Shown piece after piece: positions 1 through 5,699 of a stretch of DNA of 5,909 nt (positions within the stretch are counted from its first letter, which is position 1; every line of letters starts with the position of its first letter). The notes under the pieces are model-generated. The model saw nothing but the letters and a program-made list of their open reading frames with translations. It searched no databases and was not told the DNA's origin. Position numbers and translations under genes: made by a program. Source of the stretch: Moraxellaceae bacterium (GTDB lineage: Bacteria > Pseudomonadota > Gammaproteobacteria > Pseudomonadales > Ketobacteraceae). The DNA lies in contig NVVG01000093.1 in NCBI GenBank assembly GCA_002402125.1, positions 10,595 through 16,503 on the forward strand, read 5' to 3'.

Positions 1-491
1 ACATCGAATGCCTCTCCGTGTTTGACTGCTTTTTTAATCCCTAGCGGAATAGAAATAAGATAGGCAATGAGTGTTGTCCACAAACCAAGAGAGATTGATA
101 CGGGTAGTTTTTCTTTAATTAGACCGAGTACGGATTTGTCGCGAAAAAAGCTGTCGCCAAAATCAAAGGAGAAGTAACTCACTAGCATATCGCCAAAGCG
201 CTCGTAAGCTGGTTTGTCAAAGCCGTAAAGCGCTTCAATCTTTTTAATGAGATCGGGGTCTAATCCTTGAGACCCTTGGTAGGCGCTATTGCTACTGGAA
301 GACGATCGTACCTCGGCACTGGAAGACCCACCCAGCCGATTGGCAATGTTGCTTTCAAAACCTTCGAGATTTGCAATCATCTGTTCTACCGGGCCGCCAG
401 GTGCAGATTGTATGATTGCAAAATTTATAGCCAAAATCCCCAGGAGTGTAGGGATGATTAGCAATAGTCTCCGAATAATATAAGCCGTCAT
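1..491 (-). CDS. yejB: YejB-type oligopeptide ABC transporter permease, partial (C-terminus beyond left edge)
   Basis: Reading leftward from an ATG at 491-489, the frame stays open for 163 codons to the window edge. The protein starts MTAYIIRRLLLIIPTLLG and has a first membrane helix at about residues 8-28. The family motif PGGPVEQ follows at 31-37, then a serine-rich linker (about 54-68). Next come QGLDPDLIKKIEALYGFDKP and a second helix starting around LPVSISLGLWTTL (about 129-150). This order is typical of YejB, the inner-membrane permease that works with YejA, YejE and YejF to import oligopeptides; in E. coli the system also takes up microcin C. The start lies 10 bases after the yejA stop, as expected for a yejABEF operon. 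I see no strong Shine-Dalgarno, but no other start in this frame fits better. The later helices and the EAA loop are outside the window. GC near 45% matches the yejA part and differs from the genes to the right. Confidence 0.88.
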   Translation of the reverse strand, partial: MTAYIIRRLLLIIPTLLGILAINFAIIQSAPGGPVEQMIANLEGFESNIANRLGGSSSAEVRSSSSSNSAYQGSQGLDPDLIKKIEALYGFDKPAYERFGDMLVSYFSFDFGDSFFRDKSVLGLIKEKLPVSISLGLWTTLIAYLISIPLGIKKAVKHGEAFD

Positions 492-501
492 TTACGAAGC
501 A

Positions 502-1692
502 TCACTTTGCTGGAGGCGGAGTGATCCACCAGGTATCAAAGCCAAGGTTATATTTTGGAGACTGTTCTGGCCGTTGGAAAAAATCTTGATAAGCTACGCG
601 ATATGAGCTGATGTGCCATTGAGGAACAACGTAGTGCCCCCATAGTAAGACGCGGTCAAGTGCTCTGCAGGCGTTAATCAATTCTTTTCGAGTGTTTGCC
701 CCGATAACTTTGTCGATAAGGCTGTCGACTACCGGGTCTTTAATGCCAATTAGATTGCGGCTCCCACGGTGGTTGGCGTAACCAGAATACCAGAAATCAC
801 GCTGTTCGTTGCCGGGGGATGATGATTGTCCAAAAGTTTGAATTATCATATCAAAATCAAATTCTCGGCGGCGTTCAATATACTGAGAGGCATCAACTAC
901 TCGTATCGTGGCGAGAATGCCAAGTTTTTCTAGATTTTTCACGTAAGGTGAGGTTACTCGTTCAAAGTCTTTGCTATAAATTAGGATTTCAAATTCAAAC
1001 GCTTTGCCGTCTTTGTTTTTAAGCCTGCCATCTTGAACGCTCCAGCCAGCTTGTTTTAATAGTTTTATAGCAGAGCGTAGATTAAGTCGGTTTCGACCGT
1101 CGCCCTTGGTCTTGGATATGGGGTAGGGAGTTGTAAATAATTCTGGGGGCAGGTCATCTCTAAATGGAGTTAGTAGTTCTAGCTCGGTTTGGGTTGGTAA
1201 GCCGCTGGATGCAAGTTCAGAATTCGAAAAGTAGCTGTTGCTACGTGTGTATGCACCGAAGAACAAATTTTTGTTGGTCCATTCGAAATCAAACACTAAT
1301 CCAAGAGCCTGTCTCACCTTGGAATCGATAAAGAGTTCTCTTCGAGTGTTCATAGCAAACGCTTGCATGCCTGCTGGGTTTTCATGGGCTATGGTGGTTT
1401 TAACGATATTATTGCGTTTAAGCGTTGCGACTTCGTACTGGGTTGCCCAGCGCTTGGAGCTGTTTTCCTCTATAAAGTCGAATTTTTTGGATTTGAAGGC
1501 CTCTAGCGCAACATTGGGATCGCGGTAGTAGTCGAAACGAATTTGGTTGAAGTTGAAATGCCCCTTTCTGACAGGAAGGGTCATAGCCCAATAGTCATCA
1601 ACTCGCTGGTAAGTGATATCTTTACCTTGATTAAATGTTGATATTTTATAGGGGCCGCTTCCAAGTGGTGGTGTAAGCGATGTGACTGAGAA
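502..1692 (-). pseudogene. yejA: YejA-like oligopeptide ABC transporter substrate-binding protein, 5'-truncated at the junction
   Basis: From residue 203 of the fused frame the protein reads as an SBP_bac_5-type binding protein of the YejA subfamily. Recognisable blocks are PPLGSGPYKI (210-219), ITYQRVDDYWA (228-238), FDYYRDPNVALEAFKSKKFDF (255-275), ENSSKRWATQYE (278-289), AFAMNTRRELFIDSKVRQAL (313-332), LLKQAGW (413-419) and the C-terminal PQWHISSYRVAY (559-570) with NLGFDTWW (584-591). YejA binds oligopeptides in the periplasm and delivers them to the YejBEF importer. Full-length relatives have about 600 residues. About 400 remain here, with the signal peptide and first ~200 residues missing. 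The stop codon is 10 bases before the yejB start, so the gene order is that of a normal yej operon. GC and codon choice agree with yejB, pointing to a proteobacterial, probably gammaproteobacterial, source. Confidence 0.82.
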
Positions 1693-2298
1693 ATCTTTGT
1701 CTTTCCAATAAACCTGATTTACCATGCTTCCATCAATATCGTCTTTTGGAGTAGGAATATTAAAGATAGAGGTTAATAAACTTAATGAAGTATAATGCTT
1801 GTAATCGCCAAATTTCCATAATTGTAAGGTATCTAAATGAGCAACTTCCCAAGGTTTTTTACCTGCTAAGTCAAGAATTTCAGGAATATTAATTCCATTT
1901 ATTAATGCTCTTCTTCCAATATATGGGAAATCAAATTCTTTTCCATTGTGTGCACATAACAATGAATCTCTGTTGTTGTAATGGTTATTGAGAAGCTCAA
2001 AAAAATCGGTTAACAGTTTTTGTTCATTATCATTATAATATGATTTTAAACGGAGCGATTTAATTCCATTTTCAATATTGATAAACCCCACAGAAATACA
2101 AACAATTTTACCAAACTCAGCATAAATTCCTGCTCTTTCATAAAGACTTTCGGGAGTTTCATCATCTTTGGCTATAAAATTGGCTTTTCGTTCCCAATGA
2201 GCTTTAATATCATCATTTAATTGAGAAAAATCAGAGCTTTGAGCAACCGTTTCTATATCGAGAAATAATATTTTTTCGAGGTTGATTTTTTGGAGCAT
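502..2298 (-). CDS. Chimeric ORF: N-terminal PolB-like 3'-5' exonuclease joined in frame to C-terminal YejA substrate-binding protein
   Basis: One uninterrupted 598-codon frame runs from ATG (2298-2296) to TGA (504-502), but it contains parts of two unrelated proteins. Residues 1 to about 202 are a cytoplasmic DnaQ/PolB-like exonuclease (DIET at 14-17, AHNGKEFD at 116-123). Residues about 197-598 are the C-terminal two thirds of a periplasmic YejA-type peptide-binding protein (PPLGSGPYKI at 210-219). The exonuclease loses its third catalytic motif, and the YejA part loses its signal peptide and N-terminal lobe, so neither half is expected to work. Base composition changes at the same place, from about 30% GC upstream to about 45% downstream. 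No natural family with this architecture is known to me. The likeliest explanation is an assembly chimera. A real recombination event is possible but less likely. The two halves are described separately. Confidence 0.85.
   Translation of the reverse strand: MLQKINLEKILFLDIETVAQSSDFSQLNDDIKAHWERKANFIAKDDETPESLYERAGIYAEFGKIVCISVGFINIENGIKSLRLKSYYNDNEQKLLTDFFELLNNHYNNRDSLLCAHNGKEFDFPYIGRRALINGINIPEILDLAGKKPWEVAHLDTLQLWKFGDYKHYTSLSLLTSIFNIPTPKDDIDGSMVNQVYWKDKDFSVTSLTPPLGSGPYKISTFNQGKDITYQRVDDYWAMTLPVRKGHFNFNQIRFDYYRDPNVALEAFKSKKFDFIEENSSKRWATQYEVATLKRNNIVKTTIAHENPAGMQAFAMNTRRELFIDSKVRQALGLVFDFEWTNKNLFFGAYTRSNSYFSNSELASSGLPTQTELELLTPFRDDLPPELFTTPYPISKTKGDGRNRLNLRSAIKLLKQAGWSVQDGRLKNKDGKAFEFEILIYSKDFERVTSPYVKNLEKLGILATIRVVDASQYIERRREFDFDMIIQTFGQSSSPGNEQRDFWYSGYANHRGSRNLIGIKDPVVDSLIDKVIGANTRKELINACRALDRVLLWGHYVVPQWHISSYRVAYQDFFQRPEQSPKYNLGFDTWWITPPPAK
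1690..1710 (-). other. Chimera junction with probable shared microhomology
   Basis: Read on the minus strand, this stretch encodes YWKDKDF (residues 197-203). From family memory, the exonuclease has a Tyr-Trp-x-x-x-Asp-Leu segment here, and YejA proteins have a Tyr-Trp-x-x-x-Asp-Phe segment just before their PPLGSGPY block. The 18 bases at 1693-1710 could therefore belong to either parent, possibly with a few more bases on each side. Upstream codons are AT-rich and downstream codons are not. A short identical string at the join explains why two unrelated frames fuse without a frameshift. The exact crossover cannot be placed within the shared bases. Confidence 0.65.
1693..2298 (-). pseudogene. 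PolB-like 3'-5' exonuclease (DNA_pol_B_exo2-like), 3'-truncated at the junction
   Basis: The first ~202 codons match the Bacteroidetes family annotated as predicted 3'-5' exonuclease related to the exonuclease domain of PolB (PF10108-like, RNase H fold, DEDD type). Exo I is LFLDIET with acidic residues D14 and E16. Exo II is in LLCAHNGKEFDFPYIGRR with N118 and D123. HLDTLQLWKFGDYKHYTSL (154-172) and DDIDGSMVNQVYW (186-198) are typical of the family just before Exo III. The expected continuation (L-E-R-I-V-x-Y-C-x-x-D-V), which carries the Exo III Tyr and Asp, is absent because the sequence changes to YejA after residue 202. Relatives are about 240 residues long, so roughly 40 are missing. The start is supported by the usual MLxKI-LENILFLDIET spacing. 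It lies 74 bases downstream of ruvX on the same strand and may share its transcript. Its natural substrate is not known to me. Confidence 0.8.
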
Positions 2299-2372
2299 AG
2301 TATTAATCTAATATAAGAAAGGACAAGTTACTATTTTTTAGGATTAATAGAAAATGTTAAGTGTTCTCAAAA

Positions 2373-2789
2373 CTAGAAGTTTTTTTGTTGCATATAACTT
2401 TGCAAAATAATGGTAGCACTAATCTCATCAATTAAAGCTTTATTTCTTCTTGCTTTCTTTTTTAACCCACTATCTATCATTGTTTGGAAAGCCATTTTAG
2501 AAGTGAAACGTTCATCAACCCGAGCAATTTTTTTGTCTTTAAATTTTCGGCTTAAATGTTTTACAAAAGGTTCAATTACTTTTGCCGATTCTGCGGGGTT
2601 ATTTTGTAAATCTTTGGCCTCACCAACAACAATACATTCTACCTCATTTTTACTAAAATAATCTTCCAAAAAAGCAATGATTTCTGTAGAGTGAACAGTA
2701 GTTAAACCGCTTGCGATTATTTGAAGTTCGTCAGTAACAGCAATACCAACCCGTTTGCTACCATAGTCTATTGCAATAATTTTTGCCAT
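2373..2789 (-). CDS. ruvX: RuvX/YqgF family RNase H-fold nuclease (putative Holliday junction resolvase, pre-16S rRNA nuclease)
   Basis: This 138-residue protein has the usual length for YqgF/RuvX. The N-terminal MAKIIAIDYGSKRVGIAVTD holds the first catalytic aspartate (D8) and the GSKRxGxAxTD signature. VVGEAKDLQNNPAES (54-68) replaces the glycine loop in the form usual for Bacteroidetes. RVDERFTSKMA (90-100) and the C-terminal DEISATIILQSYM (121-133, D121) complete the acidic site. Family members were proposed as Holliday junction resolvases. In E. coli, YqgF is essential and takes part in maturing the 5' end of 16S rRNA, so the name ruvX should be read as a family label. The ATG at 2789-2787 gives the canonical N-terminus. 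The gene is divergent from ribBA across 52 bases, and the exonuclease gene follows it on the same strand. Composition matches the Bacteroidetes side of the window. Confidence 0.93.
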   Translation of the reverse strand: MAKIIAIDYGSKRVGIAVTDELQIIASGLTTVHSTEIIAFLEDYFSKNEVECIVVGEAKDLQNNPAESAKVIEPFVKHLSRKFKDKKIARVDERFTSKMAFQTMIDSGLKKKARRNKALIDEISATIILQSYMQQKNF

Positions 2790-2796
2790 GTTTTTT

Positions 2797-2825
2797 TTTG
2801 TTCTCTTTTCTTATGTTTAACTTTG
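2797..2825 (+). promoter_or_regulatory. Bacteroidetes-type promoter of ribBA
   Basis: TAACTTTG at 2818-2825 is an exact match to the Bacteroidetes -7 consensus TAnnTTTG. A TTTG ends at 2800, leaving 17 bases between the elements, within the range reported for flavobacterial promoters. Transcription would begin near 2829-2831, giving a leader of only about 12 bases before the ribBA ATG at 2842. That leaves no room for an FMN riboswitch. The upstream element lies in a T-run, so the -33 match alone is weak; the -7 match carries the call. Confidence 0.6.
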
Positions 2826-2858
2826 TGGTAAAATATACTTAATGGATACAAAGTTAAA
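2816..2858. repeat. Perfect 11-bp inverted repeat spanning the ribBA promoter and start codon
   Basis: TTTAACTTTGT at 2816-2826 is the exact reverse complement of ACAAAGTTAAA at 2848-2858, with 21 bases between. The left arm contains the ribBA -7 box. The right arm lies in ribBA codons 3-6 and places an identical TAACTTTG box on the minus strand (2856-2849), pointing toward ruvX with a leader of about 54 bases. I found no TTG at the proper distance upstream of that second box. The repeat could be an operator, a symmetrical divergent promoter pair, or chance in AT-rich DNA. Confidence 0.5.
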
Positions 2859-4053
2859 TAAAATAGAAGAAGCGATAGAAGATATTAAAGCTGGGAAGGT
2901 AATTATTGTTGTAGATGATGAAGATAGAGAGAATGAGGGAGATTTTGTTGCCGCAGCCCGTTCGGTTACTCCAGATACTATTAATTTTATGGCGACCCAT
3001 GGTAGAGGTTTAATTTGTGCTCCATTGGTAGAAGATAGGTGTGAAGAGTTAGAATTGAATTTAATGGTAGGGCATAATACGGTGCTTCATGAAACTCCAT
3101 TTACTGTTTCTGTAGATTTAATTGGAAATGGTTGTACAACTGGTATTTCTACAAGTGATAGAGCTAAAACAGTTCAAGCATTGATAAATCCTGGCACTAA
3201 ACCAACAGATTTAGGAAGGCCAGGCCATATTTTTCCATTAAAAGCACGTAAAGGAGGAGTTTTGCGAAGAGCAGGACATACAGAAGCTGTAATAGATTTA
3301 GCACGTTTAGCAGGGTTTGAACCAGCAGGAGTTTTAGTAGAAATATTAAATGAAGATGGTACAATGGCTAGGTTACCTCAATTGCTAAAAATTGCCCAAA
3401 AGCATAATTTAAAAATCATATCGATAAAAGATTTGATTGAGTATCGTTTGACTAATGAAACATTAATTAAACGAGAAGTGAGTGTGAAACTTCCTACTGA
3501 AGTAGGTGATTTCGATTTAGTAGCTTATCAACAGACTACTAATAAAATGGATCACTTGGCTTTAGTTAAAGGCTCATGGAAAGAAGATGAACCAGTTTTA
3601 GTTCGTATGCATTCATCTTGTATGACAGGAGATATTTTTGGCTCTTGTAGATGTGATTGTGGTCCTCAACTTCAAAGATCAATGGAAATGATTGAGAAAG
3701 AAGGAAAGGGTGTAATAGTTTATATGAATCAAGAAGGTAGAGGAATTGGTTTAATTAATAAACTTAAAGCTTATAAGTTGCAAGAAGAAGGTAGAGATAC
3801 TGTTCAGGCGAATGAAGAGTTAGGGTTTAAAGCAGATCAGAGAGATTATGGAATTGGAGCTCAAATTTTAAGAAATTTGGGTGTTTCTAAAATTAGATTA
3901 ATGAGTAATAATCCTAAAAAACGTACAGGACTAATTAGTTATGGATTAGAAATAGTAGAGAATGTATCTATAGAAATAGAATCAAACGAACATAATAAAT
4001 TATATTTAGAAACTAAGCGAGATAAAATGGGGCATTCGCTTAAAATAAAATAA
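2842..4053 (+). CDS. ribBA: Bifunctional 3,4-dihydroxy-2-butanone-4-phosphate synthase / GTP cyclohydrolase II
   Basis: This cytoplasmic 403-residue enzyme makes both precursors of riboflavin. Its RibB domain converts ribulose 5-phosphate to dihydroxybutanone phosphate, and its RibA domain opens GTP to the pyrimidine precursor. The RibB domain (about 1-203) has the acidic loop [11 protein letters not shown] (25-35), RPGHIFPL (126-133), RAGHTEA (143-149) and [11 protein letters not shown] (167-177). The RibA domain (about 205-403) has [19 protein letters not shown], with the zinc ligands C260, C271 and C273 at the normal 11 and 2 spacing. It also has NQEGRGIGL (296-304) and [14 protein letters not shown] (327-340), and ends TKRDKMGH. 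All motifs that I can check are intact, and length and order are standard for a fused RibBA. The ATG at 2842 gives the typical start, [21 protein letters not shown] following closely. Upstream is a strong -7 box, and yebC follows 59 bases downstream. Confidence 0.97.
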   Translation: MDTKLNKIEEAIEDIKAGKVIIVVDDEDRENEGDFVAAARSVTPDTINFMATHGRGLICAPLVEDRCEELELNLMVGHNTVLHETPFTVSVDLIGNGCTTGISTSDRAKTVQALINPGTKPTDLGRPGHIFPLKARKGGVLRRAGHTEAVIDLARLAGFEPAGVLVEILNEDGTMARLPQLLKIAQKHNLKIISIKDLIEYRLTNETLIKREVSVKLPTEVGDFDLVAYQQTTNKMDHLALVKGSWKEDEPVLVRMHSSCMTGDIFGSCRCDCGPQLQRSMEMIEKEGKGVIVYMNQEGRGIGLINKLKAYKLQEEGRDTVQANEELGFKADQRDYGIGAQILRNLGVSKIRLMSNNPKKRTGLISYGLEIVENVSIEIESNEHNKLYLETKRDKMGHSLKIK

Positions 4054-4066
4054 GGGTATAAAAAAA

Positions 4067-4098
4067 TACGTCACTGCGAGGAACAAAGCAATGACGTA
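4067..4098. repeat. REP-like palindromic element between ribBA and yebC
   Basis: TACGTCACTGC (4067-4077) pairs with GCAATGACGTA (4088-4098), 10 of 11 positions complementary (one C-A mismatch), around the loop gaggaacaaa. The wording (GTCA-TGCGAGGAAC-AAGCAATGAC) closely resembles a dispersed intergenic palindrome that I recall from many bacterial genomes, including Bacteroidetes, in the form GTCATTGCGAGGAACGAAGC. It begins 14 bases after the ribBA stop. No T-run follows on the plus strand, so it is not a typical intrinsic terminator for ribBA, though the RNA hairpin could protect the mRNA end or reduce read-through. On the minus strand it is followed by seven T residues, but no minus-strand gene ends here. 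Confidence 0.65.
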
Positions 4099-4112
4099 AA
4101 AAGAATAAAATT

Positions 4113-4835
4113 ATGGGAAGAGCATTTGAATTTAGGAAAGCCAGAAAAATGAAACGTTGGGGTAAAATGGCCAAAACGTTTTCTAGAATTGGTAAAGACA
4201 TTGTAATGGCAATTAAGGATGGAGGACCAGATCCTGAAAGTAATGCTAGATTACGTGCCGTAATTCAAAATGCGAAAGCCGCAAACATGCCTAAAGAGAA
4301 TGTTGAGCGTGCCATTAAAAAAGCAAAAGATAAAGATACTAGTAATTACAAAGAGGTGATTTTTGAAGGAAGAGGGCCGCATGGTATTGCTGTATTAGTA
4401 GAATGTGCTACAGATAATAACAATAGGTCGGTTGCTAATATTAGACATTGCTTTAGTAAGCGAAATGGAGCTTTGGGAACTGCAGGCTCGGTAGAGTTTA
4501 TGTTTGATCATAGTTGTAACTTTAGAATTACCAATGATGGAACAGACCCTGAAGAATTAGAATTAGAATTAATTGATTTCGGAGCAGAAGAGGTTTTTAT
4601 TGATGATGATGGAATTATTATTTATGCTCCTTTTGAGAGTTTTGGTTCTATTCAAAAATATTTAGAGGATAATGATAAAGAGATTCTATCTTCTGGTTTT
4701 GAAAGAATTCCTCAAGTATTAACAGTATTAACAGAAGAGCAAAAAGTAGATATGGATAAACTTTTAGAAATGCTTGAAGAAGATGAGGATACACAAAACG
4801 TTTATCATAGTATGGATGAAAATGCTGTGGCTTAA
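4113..4835 (+). CDS. yebC: YebC/PmpR/TACO1 family protein
   Basis: This 240-residue protein matches the full length of the YebC family. The N-terminal MGRAFEFRKARKMKRWGKMA is the Bacteroidetes form of the segment written AGHSKWxNI in most bacteria. FSRIGKDIVMAIKDGGPDPE (24-43), NARLRAVIQNAKAANMPKEN (44-63), ERAIKKA (65-71), EGRGPHGIAVLVE (85-97), TDNNNRSVANIRH (100-112), GTAGSVEFMF (122-131) and the acidic C-terminal domain follow in the expected order. Members were first described as transcriptional regulators (PmpR), while mitochondrial TACO1 and recent bacterial work point to ribosome-associated help with translation, notably of proline-rich stretches. Which role applies here cannot be read from sequence. 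The protein is cytoplasmic. It follows ribBA with no recognisable promoter in the gap, so co-transcription is likely. Its stop is six bases from the stop of the convergent gene. The ATG has only A-rich sequence upstream, which is usual in this phylum. Confidence 0.95.
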   Translation: MGRAFEFRKARKMKRWGKMAKTFSRIGKDIVMAIKDGGPDPESNARLRAVIQNAKAANMPKENVERAIKKAKDKDTSNYKEVIFEGRGPHGIAVLVECATDNNNRSVANIRHCFSKRNGALGTAGSVEFMFDHSCNFRITNDGTDPEELELELIDFGAEEVFIDDDGIIIYAPFESFGSIQKYLEDNDKEILSSGFERIPQVLTVLTEEQKVDMDKLLEMLEEDEDTQNVYHSMDENAVA

Positions 4836-4841
4836 TTCTCT

Positions 4842-5618
4842 TTATTTTTTGTGAAGGATGTAAGGTTGACCTACAAAGATGTTTTTATTTATTTTACCAA
4901 AATTGAAATTTGGAAGAGAAAAACGGATTCCAATTCCAATCATTATATCTAACGTTTTAACTTGATCAAAAGTTTCTGCAAAATTTCGATTAATATTTAA
5001 AGAAAGAAATAAAATTTTATTTTTACTTAATTGATATTCATAATTCAGTCCTAGATAGATAGCAAATTTGGAATTTGCTGCATCATGGTTATTTTCTTTA
5101 ATATCCCATTTTTCACTAGTCGAATTCGTAAATGGTGAATAACTAGTGGATGAACTATTCCCCATTTCGTGCTTTTTTGAGTGTATTAAAAAATCTATTG
5201 AAGGACTAATATTAAAAAAAACAGGAAGTCTTTTTATAGGTTTGAATTCTAGATTTACTAAAAAATTAAGGTAGTGATTTTGGTAGTCTGCTATTGTATT
5301 ATTGTGGCTTTTAAAATGTCCTATAGTGAATGTTTTTTTCACATAATTAATTAGTTGTAATTTGTAAATAAGGCTTATGCCTAAATTAAATATTTTATTA
5401 GTACGCTCTTGATAGTTAGCAGCAAAGAAAAATGAAGGTTTACTTTTTGCACTTATTTTTAATGAAGTAAAAGGTCCTGATCCTGATGATTGATGTCTTG
5501 GTTCATTTTTATTTATTTTTGGTAAGTAATATCCTCCACTAAATCCAATATAACTTTGGCCATAACTAAATAGACATATTAGTGTTAAAGTAATTAATAT
5601 AAAAAAGTGCTTTATCAT
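4842..5618 (-). CDS. Secreted outer-membrane beta-barrel-like protein of unknown function
   Basis: I chose the ATG at 5618-5616, giving 258 residues. The frame stays open upstream to a TTG at 5699, but the added 27 residues would put a second hydrophobic stretch ahead of an obvious signal peptide. From the chosen start the protein has MIKHFFILITLTLICLFS, then YG before Q21, a common Bacteroidetes cleavage context. Alternating hydrophobic and polar strands follow, for example YIGFSGGYYLP (23-33), SFFFAANYQE (62-71), HYLNFLVNLEFK (115-126), LPVFFNISPSIDF (131-143), FAIYLGLNYEYQL (185-197), ILFLSLNI (202-209) and DIMIGIGIRFSL (224-235). This pattern and the Gly-aromatic ends suggest a small eight-stranded barrel of the general OMP_b-brl/PorT type. 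No cysteine lipobox and no sorting domain are visible. I do not recognise a specific family and give no function. It is convergent with yebC, six bases away. Confidence 0.75.
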   Translation of the reverse strand: MIKHFFILITLTLICLFSYGQSYIGFSGGYYLPKINKNEPRHQSSGSGPFTSLKISAKSKPSFFFAANYQERTNKIFNLGISLIYKLQLINYVKKTFTIGHFKSHNNTIADYQNHYLNFLVNLEFKPIKRLPVFFNISPSIDFLIHSKKHEMGNSSSTSYSPFTNSTSEKWDIKENNHDAANSKFAIYLGLNYEYQLSKNKILFLSLNINRNFAETFDQVKTLDIMIGIGIRFSLPNFNFGKINKNIFVGQPYILHKK

Positions 5619-5627
5619 TAAGTAAAT

Positions 5628-5658
5628 GCAAGTTAAGTAAATTAATAAAAGAACAAAA
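5628..5658 (-). promoter_or_regulatory. Candidate promoter of the beta-barrel gene
   Basis: On the minus strand TTTTG (5658-5654) is followed after 18 bases by TAACTTGC (5635-5628), which matches TAnnTTTG at all but the last two positions. It lies 9 bases before the ATG at 5618 and inside the upstream-extended frame, so if used it would exclude the TTG start at 5699. Two mismatches in the -7 box and AT-rich surroundings make this tentative. Confidence 0.3.
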
Positions 5659-5699
5659 GGTTTATTTAATAAGCGGTAATAAACCAATATCTTAATCAA

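Noticed and set aside
294..327. Direct repeat ACTGGAAGAC at 294-303 and 318-327
   Set aside because: It lies inside yejB and encodes part of the serine-rich linker normal for YejB; similar Ser codons explain the repeat.
267..483. Plus-strand frames of 64 codons opposite yejB
   Set aside because: They overlap a clearly recognisable yejB and have no family wording of their own.
1238..1528. Plus-strand frame of 96 codons opposite yejA
   Set aside because: It is the reverse shadow of well-conserved yejA sequence with no start signal or recognisable domain.
502..2298. A genuine new nuclease-solute-binding fusion protein
   Set aside because: The fusion lacks Exo III, lacks a signal peptide and the N-terminal lobe of YejA, and coincides with a composition step and a change of apparent organism.
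2368..2375. Minus-strand TAGTTTTG matching TAnnTTTG at the ruvX stop, a possible promoter for the exonuclease gene
   Set aside because: No TTG lies 17-23 bases upstream; the nearest TTTTG is 27 bases away. The T-rich composition makes the -7 match likely by chance.
2395..2402. Plus-strand TAACTTTG resembling a promoter box
   Set aside because: It lies within ruvX coding sequence and no plus-strand gene follows until ribBA, more than 400 bases away.
2410..2661. Plus-strand frame of 83 codons opposite ruvX, hydrophobic at its start
   Set aside because: It is antisense to intact ruvX motifs; the apparent hydrophobicity comes from reading Lys/Glu-rich codons backwards.
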